A model generated the notes under the pieces. The model was not told the origin of the DNA, searched no databases, and saw nothing but the letters and a program-made list of their open reading frames with translations. Of a DNA stretch of 64,000 bases, positions 35,721-47,855 are shown piece by piece (positions within the stretch are counted from its first letter, which is position 1; each line of letters opens with the position of its first letter). Position numbers and translations under genes: made by a program. The stretch comes from Calendula officinalis (Eukaryota; Streptophyta; Magnoliopsida; Asterales; Asteraceae). The DNA lies in contig OY970828.1 in the NCBI GenBank assembly GCA_963853835.1, positions 79,501-143,500 on the forward strand. Reading direction: 5' to 3'.

Positions 35721-37613
35721 TTACTTAAAGAGTTCAGAGTTCAACCAATCTCTGCCAAATAAAAAGAAATTCAAACTGGTTAATCAAAATAAACTGCTAA
35801 AAAATAGGTCAATTGGGTTTAAGCGAGTCAAACAGGTTAAAAGTCCCCTATATTGTTGTGTAGTTTTTGTAAACATCCTTAATGCTTAAATTCATATAAA
35901 AGTGAAGACAATATGTGAGAATCAGCCCAACGCATTACCCAACCAGGCCGGCCAGCCCATTTTGACATATCTATATTTTATGTTTCTGAAGAAAGAAAGA
36001 AAGAAAGAAATGTATGACTATGGGACTTACTTGCTGATGTCATCAAGGTGGTCATCAAAGTCAACAATATTGTTCCATTTTTCAGATGAAATATAATCCA
36101 ATAAAACAACATTTGCAGATGGTTCTTTAGCGGTAATCCGTTTGGTCCCATCTGACTCAGCTTGCTTCCAATTCTTAGAAGAATCCCGTGTATAAAGCTG
36201 GCATAAATAAAAAGTGGAAATATTTCTTTTAACAATATTTTAAATAAGTAACTACAATCACAACAATTGTATAATTTAAATAAGATTTTGAAAAGACAAA
36301 ACATATGTTGAAGGAAAACAGAAGTACCAGATCTTATCAATAATTTAGTTAATTTCAACAATCAAATCCATAAAACCGTCTCTTGGAGAGAATAAATTTG
36401 CTATATGTAAATTTTAATATCATACCTGCATTACAGGGGCTGTTTCCTTTTTGTTTCTTAAAGCTCCAAGTTTTTTGTTATCTAGCTGCAATCATAATAA
36501 AAATTAAGAAAAGATTGGTGAAGACCGATTTTACAAGATAATTTACCAAATCACAATATTCAAGAACAAAATAATAGGCAGCCACAAGTAACAATACATT
36601 TATGCAGAACTAATATGTCTGGACTGAAACTTAAACATTTTAGCCAGCTATAAATATTAAAACAAACACTTTGAAGAAGCTAATCATGCAAAATAACATT
36701 TTCCTAGGCGCTCTAAGTGAAAGTGGGAACAATTACAGATTATGCCAGATTTGGTATCTTTAAATGCAATATTCAGTGATATTTAGTTGCATACTACTTT
36801 TAGCATTCTCTTTCGGAGCAAACTTAGAATCGGTATCAATTTTACAACAGTTTCAAGTCCAAAATCAAAATGTAGCATTTCTGTAGAACTAGATAGAGCA
36901 ATTTTCTGGGTCTCCTTGGTTGGGGTAATGGCAATGCCGAAGCTCTACTTGTTCCCTTCTTTTCAAAAAAGAAAAGAAAAGAAAAGATAGAGCAATATTA
37001 AATTTAATGCAATAATGCCAATGCACTTCTGTGCAATAGCATTCAAATTACTTTAATTCACAGGTAAAGTTCCAAAATTTTATATATAATTATCGAAGGG
37101 AGTGGAAGAAATCAGCTTGTTATCGTGCATAATCATTGATCAACAACACGTACCAGCAGTATCGCAGCTTGGGGGAAATAGCGATAAATGTGATCGGCAA
37201 TATTCCTGGCAACGCTACCGAGCTCGAGATCATCGAATCGCTCATTAGCGTGAAAATAACCGACAATACTTAGTCCCTCTGAGCTGTAATATTCTTCAAT
37301 CTGTTAATAAATTGACGAATTCAGAAAAATTAAAATCATCGTCGAAAAGTTGAGCATAAAACCTAGGAAGAACGAACTAATAAATGAGAATTGGGGCAAA
37401 GACCATGATTAATGCGATCTCCAGAGGTGGTAGTAATCCGATCTGAGACGAGTGGAAAAGAGGGACAGATTCGGTTATTTCCACTACATCGCCGGAGAGA
37501 CGGCCGAGGAGGAGGCCGTTAACGGCGGATGTTTTGTGCTTCAAGGCATGGAGGACCAGCTTGATGTAAGCATTTTGAGCGATCTGGTATCTACAATCGC
37601 CGGCGTTGCTCAT
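35721..37613 (-). CDS. EMC8: ER membrane protein complex subunit 8/9 homologue (EMC8/9), complete
   Basis: MPN-fold subunit on the cytosolic side of the EMC, the insertase for tail-anchored and multi-pass ER proteins. ATG 37613 (MSNAGDCRYQIAQNAYIKLV); exon 1 gives KTSAVNGLLLGRLSGD and FHSSQIGLLPPLEIALIM. Later exons give IEEYYSSEGLSIVGYFHANE, RIADHIYRYFPQ-type sequence, AAILLLDNKKLGALKNKK, VMQLYTRDSSKNWK and DYISSEKWNNIVDFDDHLDD, ending DWLNSELFK and TAA 35721. The MPN metal-binding JAMM motif is absent, as in the family. Splice phases agree. A GC-rich 5' part over 37400-37640 contrasts with the AT-rich introns. Confidence 0.94.
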
Positions 37614-38295
37614 CACTCAGGCCGTCGTGTAGGGTTTTGCTAGTCGTCTGATTCAATTCAATACGCAGCAGTGCGAGTGAGATCTGATGACGACTAGATG
37701 GAATCTTCGGCCGGCGATCCAATGCAAATGCGAATATACAAACATCACCCTCTCCGGCCCATTTGTTTTGGGCCATGCGCTTATATTAATATTTAAATTC
37801 TTTTAATGAATTTTAAGTTTTTCTAATGTCTCAACTCAAAAAATACTTTGTTTACAAATATTGTTAAAATAACGACATGCTAACACACAACGGCTCCTCA
37901 AATTGTGACGTGTTTCTTAATTTGTTAGTAGCATTATATTACTCTCTTCACTCTCGACGAGTTATTAACAAGGTCGTGTGGATAACAACTTATCGTTAAC
38001 TCATCTCACTTAAAAAAATATTTAAAAATTAACTCCTCCCTGCATCCTCCTCCCCTCTCACCAAGTGACATCAACGAGTTTAAGAACTCATCCCACTACG
38101 ACGAGTGCATACTGAGTTACCGACAAGTTTGGTGACGATGGGCGTGCCGGACGAAGGGCTACCAATGAGTTTGGCCTGCTGACAAGCTTGTGACATGACC
38201 GTTGGCACGAGTCTAATAACTATAGAGGCCAATTGCATATTTGAACTTTGCAATAAAATATTGAAAGTATAGTATTATCATTGCACAAATGAAAG

Positions 38296-38496
38296 AGTAG
38301 TTTAGATGTCCATATGAGGTGTGAGGTCGGGAGTTCGATTCCTGTAAACACCTCTTGCGGTGCTAAATATGGAGGATTTTTCCCTGAAAATCCCTATGGG
38401 TGTTGGGTTTGCCCTGTAAAGGAGCTTGAACCCGGAGGTGCTCGTTGGAATATTGCGAGTAGGCTTCCGTTGATATCATTTGTCGTTTCCAAAAAA
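38296..38496 (+). mobile_element. tRNA-derived SINE, copy 2
   Basis: B box GGAGTTCGATTCC at about 38330-38342 and the 3' part GCGAGTAGGCTTCCGTTGAT ending TTTCCAAAAAA, shared with the copy at 26575-26828. The 5' end is less certain. Confidence 0.72.
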
Positions 38497-38639
38497 GATG
38501 CTAAAAAATATATTAAAGATACAAGTATGCATTTAACACAAGTTTCAAATGAAGAGAAACGTTTCAGGTAGATTATCTTTTTGTGAAGTCCTGAGGGATA
38601 AATTCCAGTATTTAGACCATTCAACCCACAAATAACCAC

Positions 38640-38812
38640 CATCATAACATGTGATTAAATACATCAACACCACCACCTCATTTGTATTAAATCACATGTG
38701 ATTGCACACCGCCGACCACCACCACCACACTTCATGTGTATTAAATCAAATGTGACTGCACACCATCGGCGGTAATTATGTATTCAATCACATGTGATTA
38801 GATGATAGTTAT
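38640..38812. repeat. Fold-back block with ATCACATGTGAT palindromes
   Basis: Outer inverted repeats (ACATGTGATTAAATAC and GTATTCAATCACATGT) enclose two direct copies of AATCACATGTGATTGCACAC-type sequence, with CCGCCGACC and its inverse ATCGGCGG. It may be a small MITE; no target duplication was found. Confidence 0.5.
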
Positions 38813-39110
38813 TATTAAGATTTTATTTTAAAAACAGACTACGAAGAACACAAACTCTTAAAACAAAACCATACATTATACTCATGACCTTAAATTACCA
38901 TTCATCCATTTAATTGTAAAATATCTAAACAAACCTATAAACTTAAACTATACTCTTTTGTGGCAATTATTTTCTCTTATTGTGAATCTTACAAGATATA
39001 TTCCCTTTTGATTCAAGCAGGGCGCCCTTCTGCCCCAACATTATTCCCCCCTTTTCAGTCTCATTAATTTCGAGCGTCCTCGTTTGGCCTCGCTTTCCTC
39101 CATCTCAACC

Positions 39111-42100
39111 ATGAACGGCGGCGGCGATTCTAGGGTTTCGATTCCGAACAGCGCTCGCAAAGCAATTCAACAAGTCAATAAAACCCTAGGCTCTAAGCAC
39201 AGCGACGAATTCGTCTACACAACTCTCCAGGACTGTGGCATGGATCCTAACGAAGCCTGCCGGAGGTTGAAGATGATCCATGATATTGGAGAGATCGCCG
39301 GAAAACATAGCGTCGAGGATGTTTATACAATGCTCAAAGACTGCAACATGGATCCTAATGAAGCTGCTCAGAGGCTCTTATATATCGGTAGAAACCCTAA
39401 CGAACTATTTTACCTTTTTTTTTACTGGATGCTTTTATATCTGTCATCGGAGTAAGTTATACTTGTTTCTGAAGTTAAGTTTAGGTTTTATTGTTTGTTT
39501 CAACTTATGCAGTTGTATCAAGGCTTCTGTTTTTAATGTCTGTGCAGTTTTTGGACCCATCAGTAGATATTCTGTATATATAACTTTTGTGTGCAATGTT
39601 GCCTTATACACATATCAGTAGACAATAGTTTTGATTTATCAATGGACAATGGCTTTACACAACATGTATTCGAATATATGAAAGTAATATTGACTCTGTG
39701 CTTGTGGCACAGGGGACATCGATGTAAGGATTGGAATAAACTGATATGGTCATAATTTTCCTGAACTATTGTACAAGTTTTCATTACATTTGTATTTTCA
39801 GCCATTTTGTTGCAATTCAAATGCCATATGTTGTGGGACTCTTTACGTTTGTTTAACTAATTTTGCTGAAAGTAATAGTTATTATTCAACCTCTGCAGAT
39901 ACTTTTCACGAGGTCAAAAAGAAACAAGATAGGCGAAAACCTGTAAGTTATGGAGCCTTTCACATGAACATTTTTATCTGAATTAAGCAAACCATAACGT
40001 TAAGGCTAATTTGGTATTTCAGTGCTTTTTCTGACAATTAATTCATTGTTCCTGCATCTTTTATTCAGATAAGCATTGATACCTCTGAAGATTATAGACA
40101 GAATAGGGGTTATCAGTGGCGGGGTGCTAATGGGGGTAGAGGGACCTTCCACTCATCAAGAGCTTTTGATGGTAATGCTTACAAGCTTAAATATATGGAA
40201 TTGTCCATCAAAATCTGCTTATATATTTATTAGTCTATACTGGATATCTGCACAATTACTCATACATTACAAAGCAGTTAACTCAAAAATATGAAATTTT
40301 GATTATTGAAATTATGTTTAATTTTAATTGTTTCTTTCTTCATTTCAGATGTTAATGGTGGGAGAAATTTGAATCCTAGAAAGGAAAATGGAGTTACAAA
40401 TCGCTTTGAGAAGGTCTCGAAGCCAATCTTGCCAGCTCATTCTGGAAAAGAGGAAAAAATTCTACATGTGGCAAAGTAAGTTTAATCCTACAAATTGGTT
40501 ATATAACCGCATCACCTTTTTTTGAGTTTTGTATAGTTTTTTAAATGTTGACTAATGTGTTTGCATTTAAATATGTTTGTACTTTTTACAGATCTGATGC
40601 GAATGCAAATGGTACAGCGGCTAGATCCAATGGGAGTTACAGTTATAAGGTTGCACCTGAACTCTTTACAGGTAACTGTTAATGTCAATGCTTTACTAAG
40701 GTTGTTCCTGGGTCAATAAGCCACCTTTATAGCAAACATACATCACAAGCCATTGATTTATGTTGGCTAATTTCTCTGACTACTTACTTTTGTGTTGCCA
40801 GCGGTCCCATCTACTCCAGTTCCTGTTGTGTTTTCATCTCAGAACACCAAACACATGTGTGCTGTTGGTACCATAAAATGTGAGATAGTAAGACGTAACA
40901 GTTGTAATAAATCAAATGGCAGAATTCCAGATTCTTGCAACACAAAGGAATCAGAATCCAATATTGTTGAAAAAACTCAGATCTCTGATTCTGTCCAAAA
41001 CAGTTCACATGTTATCGATTCGAATGTAGTTGAAAAAAGTCAAATCTCTGAGGATATGCTTGTGTCCACCATTTCGGTTTCTGAAGAAGAATCTGAGGTT
41101 AACTTATCATCTCCAAAGGTTGAAGAGAAATCTTGTAATAGCACTGTTATTTTCCCTGATCATGTTCAAGTTCCTGATAATTTAAAAAACCAGTTCATAT
41201 TTGGAACTTTGGATGCTTCTGTTGATGATTCTAAACCTTTATCTATGATTGAATCTCCTGGTGAAGTTGTTACAGAATCTTCTCAACGAAATTGTGAATT
41301 TGTTACAGAATCTTCTTCAAGGTACAACTGCCAGTTTCCTCCATTTACTTATAAATTGGTCGAGATGGGTTGTGTTTAACTTTAATGTGTCAAATAAAAA
41401 AAGTTAGCTAAACGGGTTGAAAAGTTTTACTTTTAAATGCACACAACCTTCTAAATTACTTTACTTTTAATAACGTTGTATTTGCAATTATCTACCTGGT
41501 TGATTTTGATATGTTACCTGATCCATCTTGTCATGTGTAGTACTGGAGGGTAATATATTTTTAAGTTTTTTTTTTTTACCGTCTCAACTACAAACTGGGT
41601 ATATGTTGACTCTTTGACTTTGTATTGTGGTTAATTTCTCCTTTTTTCCCCCTGTCAGCAACGAAAATGTTTCCCCAACAGCTGAGGAAGATGAATCACA
41701 AGATCATCAGCAACTGCCAAATGGTTCTGAAAATGTATTATTGCCTTTAGAAGATAAAATCTCATCTGATCCTGATCTAAAACACGAGCAACCAAAGGTT
41801 GAGGTGAATCCACCAATTGCAGGATTTCAGAATCATGTTCTTCAACCCACAAGAGAATACGGATTCGGTTATATGCCACATCTGATTGGTCCACAATTTG
41901 TACAAATTGATGCACCTGAGCTACAGGCAAGTATTTATTTACATTAAAAAGTTGTTTTTGATTCCCTTGGGATTACTGTTTTAACTTTAACTTGTTTCTA
42001 TTGGCTGGAATTTGCATCTCATTTTTGTTTTGATCTTTATCATGCTCTGTTTATATATCTTTGAATAAATCACATAAATCGTCCGTGTGATTGACATTTT

Positions 42101-42880
42101 TTTATTACACGAATAGTCCCTATATGTTGAAACTTGTAACACCCTAAAGTGAAAAAAGCAGTTAAATTTTTAGGGACCATGCTACAAGTTTCAAAATTTA
42201 GGGAGTATCCTTGTAATAGAAGTCGAGGGACGAAGTCCATAATTTCATACAAACCATAGGGACGTTTTATGTAATTTACCCTATATCTTTGAATTGTTTG
42301 TGTTTTATGTTTTCTTAGCTTTAGTTTGTTAATATATGCAGAGTGGGAGCAGTACAACACAAGCTGCAATAGCGGGCCAGGGTTCAATGGCAATGTCTCC
42401 ACCTGTTTTTCCTTATTTCAGACATCCAAACTACATTCCTTATAATCCTTATTACCATCCTATGTTTCTACCACACCTATTCAATCATGGTGTATTCCCT
42501 CTGCCACCTGGACTCAAATTTCATGCTCCTCCTTCACATGAAGACCTTAATCCAAAAGATAACAACAACCTTCACTCAACTGTTCAACAGGTTTGATTTG
42601 CTTAGTCCAGTTTTTTGCAACTCTTCTAGATTTCCTACATTGTTTATGTGTTATCTAGAATTTTAACCTTGTAATCCTACAATTTCAGGGGCCCGATGAA
42701 ACACAAGTTTGGGCTCAAGCAGCTGCCCGAGATGCACAAAATATACTGCCCAATTATTCCTACAACTTCCCACAAGCATACCCTCCAATGGCTTTTTCAC
42801 ACGGACTTTACCAAACAATGCCACTTGCATATCAAACTCATCCCACAAGTGAGCCCATGGTGCAACCGCAGATAAACTAG
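39111..42880 (+). CDS. GIP1: GBF-interacting protein 1-like (DUF1296), complete (9 exons, 619 aa), with doubled N-terminal module
   Basis: GIP1 proteins bind G-box bZIP factors (GBF) and raise their DNA binding; they sit in nucleus and cytoplasm. Exons 39111-39387, 39899-39942, 40069-40171, 40349-40475, 40592-40671, 40802-41321, 41659-41926, 42342-42590, 42689-42880, total 1860 nt. The N-terminus has two UBA-like units: FVYTTLQDCGMDPNEACRRL (residues about 32-51) and VYTMLKDCNMDPNEAAQRLL (about 69-88), followed by DTFHEVKKKQDRRKP. The middle is low complexity, Ser/Glu/Val-rich. The C-terminal part has EYGFGYMPHLIGPQF, PVFPYFRHPNYIPYNPYY and VWAQAAARDAQNILP. The intron at 41927-42341 is GC-AG and hosts a Mutator-like MITE. 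Shorter than the roughly 600-850 aa relatives only at the low end. Confidence 0.9.
42063..42281. mobile_element. Mutator-like MITE inside a GIP1 intron, 9-bp target duplication
   Basis: Ends GAATAAATCACATAAATCGT and (complement) GGGTAAATTACATAAAACGT. TATATCTTT flanks it exactly at 42054-42062 and 42282-42290. 219 bp, no coding capacity. Internal arms (CCCTATATGTTGAAACTTGT and its near complement) suggest fold-back. Confidence 0.82.
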
Positions 42881-43579
42881 ACTTTTACTGATTACAGAGA
42901 TGAGTTGATTGTAGGTTTATTATTTCATTTCCAGGTTAATTTTTGCAAGGAGAAAACTGAATGAAATATATATTTTGGTCTGATCTGAGTGTATATATTC
43001 TAAATTGGGGCCATGTGATTTTATACTATTCCACCTATTACTAATTTTTGGGTTGAATTTGAAGTCATAGATAGGTATTTTCGTTCAGGTTTAAATTTTA
43101 AATGTTTTTGTTATTGAAACTGTATTTCATATCCAAGGTTTATTCGATGTTTTAGTTTTTTACACCATTTTGTTAAAATATGTAAAATCGTACACTTATT
43201 TCTATGTCTAAGAATGCTAATATACACATCAAAATATATGTCTAAGAATGTTTTAAGTTTGTTGGATATTTGACATTTAAAGAAAAATAGAATTGGCTTT
43301 ATGTTTTTCGGCATGTGATTTTGGTGTATGTCTAAAAATTGCTTCTATTTAGCTCAACCAGAAGTTAAAATTTAAATCGTATACTTTTATTTGAAGGTAT
43401 CGTACTTTAATTGTATCTCATGTCAGGAAGTGTCACTACTACTTGCTATTTTTTATAACATATAACAATGTGAATTGTATAATTTCGAATATAACGTCCT
43501 TACGTATGTAAATTTTGTGATCATACAACAAGATGGTGATCTTGAATTAAAAAAAAAAAAAGGTTATTTTGGTTATTAA
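42881..43579. other. Convergent 3' region between GIP1-like and ABCG26
   Basis: Likely 3' untranslated parts of both genes; no other feature seen. Confidence 0.5.
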
Positions 43580-46500
43580 TCAAAGATTGCATTGGCTAAT
43601 CTTTCTACGAAGCCAGATATAGGCCAATATACGGTACACAAGACCCATTCCCAGCAGCATCCAAACTTCTTTCCATCCTCCTTTCAAGTTTACAGTATCA
43701 AATGATGGTGAAGTTTGCAACGGTCTGCATCCCCCGATGCTTTCACACTCGTATAACTCATCACCCGTGTATTGTACTTTTAGCAGCAGCCTGAACCCGT
43801 GATACATGAATGATATGTACTTTAACCATTGCATAAATTGCGGTATGTGCTGCAACAAAACATAAACCAAATTAATCAGAATTCTAATTTTAGTTAAAAT
43901 AGCCCAACCCGTTTTACCTGAACATAATAACCTCCGGTGAGAAGAAACAACATTAGTATTAAAGAAGCAACCATGCCTGCCCTTCTAATGCTCATCACTG
44001 CAGCCCCAAACATCTCCCCTGCACCCTAAGTATTAAAAACAAAATCTGTTAATATATATATATCCCAAATGTAACGTATTAATAAAATATTTTATGATTT
44101 TGTACTTACTTGGCTTGTTATGGCTATTAATAAGACGGCGGATAATGTCATAAAAAAGCATTGTATAGTTTTCTTGAATCCAACCATGAAATAGAGAATG
44201 GACATGAAGACAGTTGGGTAAGTAATGTGTGCGATCATGTCACACAACGTGCTGCAAACGTAGTAAGCACTTAGCCTATACATGTCCGCTTTTCTTTCTT
44301 TTACCAAAAAGAATTTCTCGAATGGGAATACATAAACGGCTCCAAATATTGAGGAAGATGTCCAGAAAATACACACGTAAAATAACAACCCGATCTGCAC
44401 CAGGTTAAACAAATTCAAACGATATTGTAAAAAAAAAAAAAAGTTGAACCAAACTTGAGGTGGGAATCCTATCATTTGTTACTGTAATTGTATCTTTATT
44501 TTATCATAAAATAAAATTAGCTAATTATAAAATATAAATATAGTTTTTGAAAATGAACTATCACAGGTCGGCCCGCCATCTTTCCCACTAATTTAGACTA
44601 GAGGTGGAAATTCTACCCATTTATTTCAAACGGGCAACGCCGTAAAATTTTGTTTTCTACCTATTTAAATCAAAAGGGTCAAATCAGAAAATATGATTAT
44701 TTCTGTAATATCATCGTTTTTAGTCATAATTAACGCATATGATTAAAAATGATTTCCGGGTCAAACCAACCTGACCCGTTCAGCTGACCTGATCTCTAAG
44801 GTGAGCTTCAGTAGCATAGCTAGATTTCCACCATAGAAGGCCTAACAAAACTGCAACACCAAGAGATTGAAGGATTCTTAACATATCAAAGTAATCTCTC
44901 CATCTTTCTCTGTATGTTCTTTTGAATAATATCAAAAATTGGTCCCACCAACTTATCGTCCAATCTTTCTTCACTTGAATGGCTAATCTAAGATGTTCGG
45001 GGGCCTTTCCCGTTCTATGATTGGCTTCTTTCTCTTTGCTCTCCAGTTCACTCTTATACCTTTGTTGTACATACTACTTGCATACAATACAACATACACT
45101 ATATGTTAGGTACGGGTCAAAATGGTTTGGGTCAAAGTGGGTGCTTTTTAGCATGGGACAAAATTGGTTTGGTTCAAAATGGGTGATTATTAGTACATGC
45201 CAAACCGATTGAGTTGGGTCAACCAGATGCACATTTTGTCCATTTTTCAAAATAAATTATGATAGAAAATATTAAAAAATTCATTTTAGTAACTGGGTTG
45301 GATTGACCCAAAACATGTTTGTCCATCATATATACTAGTATATGATTAGAAAAACTATATTATTGTTATAATAAATAATTATTTTGAATATAGCGGTTTA
45401 GGAGGTTGTATATATTAAGAATACACTTTATGCAACTTTCAACTTGTTTGGCCCATTTAACCCATATCAAGCTTTTCCTTTTTAGCTTTAATTATTATAA
45501 CGTATCCATTTTTCTATTTCAAGGTTGTGTATAACTCAAATCAACCCGTTTTAAAGTAAACGGGCTGATGTTGCCACTCGACTCCTCTAGTAAGAAGGAA
45601 AATGAGAAGATGAAGGAAGTAGCTTTACCCTGATGACAGCCCTTTCATATTCAGTGGTGCCTTTAGGAGTGACAATATCATCAGGGGCACTAATGTCATT
45701 TACTTGACCCGTTGCTAAATCTAACAAGAACTCTGCAGGATTCATGGCTATATCGGGTATGAACTGTAAAGACGAGAAATAACCCATCGATTCTCTTGCT
45801 TTACCATAGTACATAGGATGGCCTTCCGATATTAATAAGATCTTGTCAAACATATGAAACATTTTACTTGATGGCTGGTGGATTGTTGTGATAATTGTCC
45901 TTCCCGCCTAAATCAAAACAACAAACGCCTAAATAAAATAATAAATAGTAAAACACAAATTATATTTAGCACCTTAGCGTTTTCTCTTAGGATCTGAATG
46001 AGTTTGTTTGCTGATGTGGAATCAAGGCCGGAAGTTGGTTCATCGAGCAATAACAAGGAAGGATCAACCAATATCTCGTATCCTATGCTCGTTCTTTTTC
46101 TCTCACCCCCTGATATCCCACTTACAAAACCTCCTCCTACTCGTGTCTTACGGCATCTTTTTTGTAATAACAACAAACAACTAGTAAACATTTCGTTATA
46201 AAATACATATGATATTGATTCTCATCACATAAATAAAGGAAATAAGTTAAGCGGGTTCATTCAATAGTCATATATTGAATAATATAAGTATTCAAATAAT
46301 AGAGAAACTATATATGTATAAAAGATTTGGATATTAAAATCTTTTGGGCCAATGCAACCCGTTTCTACCCATAGACAACTATATTTTTGGCCCAACCCGT
46401 TTGACGCGTTACCTAACCCATTTCTGTAGTAGAAAGTATTTATTTTGATCCCTGCCCATTTGACCCGTTAACCAACCCACACATTTGACCCGTTGACCAA

Positions 46501-47283
46501 CCCTCTAACGGGAACATGGAAAACCAACCTTTCGAGACCTAGTTCTTTAAGAATGACCTCAACTCTATCATATTTCTGCCTTTTGCTCATACTGCTCGAA
46601 AGCCTTAAAAAGGCAGCGAAAATCAAAGTTTCCTCCACCGTTAATTGCGGGTAGAGCACATCATCTTGTGTAACAAATCCAATTCTGTACATAAATCCAA
46701 TTAGTACATTTAACTAATGTAACTATTAAATTGATTATATATATCCCACCTTCTTTTTAGAACAGGATTATATGGAACATCATTATATGTAATAGTCCCC
46801 TTAACGTTTTCGCGTAATCTTCCTCCTATGACCTTCAAAAGTGTTGTTTTCCCACTACCCGAGGGCCCCATCAACGCAAGAATCTCACCCGGCCCAATAC
46901 TCCCCGTTATACCCTTCAAAATCTGCTTATAGTTGTCTTGTTCCGCGTTTGTTTGTGAGACCACTTTTGACATAACCGCTTTCACTGGATTCCCTGGTGT
47001 TGCTTTGCTTATTTTCACCTTAAACTCTATATCTTCAAACTGCATTCAAAACAAGATACTGCAAATCTCTTAATAACAACAAATTAACGGGCGTTTATAA
47101 GTTATAAAATTTCCATCAAAGCAACACCTTGAGAAAAATGGGAAGCGGGCGGTCTTTAATGGTGTCATCTTGGATATCAATTTGAGAGCTTGATCTGTTT
47201 GTAGGGTAACTTATATCCAAGTTATGAACAATTTGAGATGTTGATGACAGATCTTCGATTTCATCTTGGCTCGCGGAATCCAT
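43580..47283 (-). CDS. ABCG26: ABC transporter G family member 26-like (half-size ABCG), complete
   Basis: Half-size ABCG exporter; in Arabidopsis ABCG26 moves sporopollenin precursors from tapetum to locule for pollen wall formation. ATG 47283; exon 1 (47128-47283) ends DRPLPIFLK. Nucleotide-binding domain: LALMGPSGSGKTTLLKVIGG (Walker A), GFVTQDDVLYPQLTVEETL, GISGGERKR signature, LLLLDEPTSGLDS (Walker B and D loop), TIHQPSS. Then AMNPAEFLLDLATGQVNDIS, and the membrane part: SWWDQFLILFKRTYRERWRD, six membrane spans (for example GVAVLLGLLWW, FWTSSSIFGAVYVFPFEKFF, SILYFMVGF), LLTGGYYVQ, HIPQFMQWLKYISF and a tail ending SQCNL, TGA 43580. Close match to ABCG26 as I remember it, including the SKVV-rich linker before the Walker A motif. 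All motifs intact. Confidence 0.93.
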
Positions 47284-47855
47284 CAAAGCAAATCGTGGTA
47301 TTCAATGTGTTGTTTAATTGTGTTTTTACATATAAATTTATTCAACAAAAACATACCAAGATCAAACCTATATACTCTCCTTGACTCTATTGCTGTGCAA
47401 GAAGAATTTGTAGTTGTGACACACCCTTTGTGCACAAGCTCACCAACTACCTTAACTACATCATGTCAAGAACATGGTTTTCTAACATCTACTTAACATT
47501 ATTTACAATTTTCTTTTTCTTTCTTAAAAAGTATACTAATTTTTATATCCAATATATTTTATTACAAGGTTAACCCATTTATAACGGGCTCCGGCCGAGC
47601 TAATGCTCATTATGTACGCGATATTGCCATTATTGTGATCATTTTCGAACATTCGTCTATGAGGTAAATCATCAACAAGCATAAACCGAAGGAAAAAAGT
47701 ATAAGAAAATAAAGTAGAGGGCCGAAGTTGCCAATATTGAAATCGCGAACGACGTCGTCAACTAAATATGTCGCAGTAACAATGTAACATAGATAGATAG
47801 TGATGATGGAAACAAGGTGACTCGAGTGTGTACTGTAGTAATCAGAGAGACGGAG
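47284..47855. promoter_or_regulatory. 572-bp divergent promoter between ABCG26 and the CCDC22 homologue
   Basis: The two start codons face away from each other across 572 bp that must hold both leaders and both promoters. No TATA box could be assigned with confidence. Confidence 0.6.

Larger units (their letters stand above)
37614..39110. other. Intergenic between divergent EMC8/9 and GIP1-like genes
   Basis: Carries a SINE (38296-38496) and a fold-back block (38640-38812). Bases 37860-38220 hold no defined feature. Confidence 0.5.

Noticed and set aside
36880..36990. Possible SINE tail (GCCGAAGCTCTACTTGTTCC then A-rich run)
   Set aside because: No A or B box and no target duplication could be found; too little to call.
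38640..38812. CRISPR-like array
   Set aside because: Eukaryotic context; units are few, unequal and inverted as well as direct.
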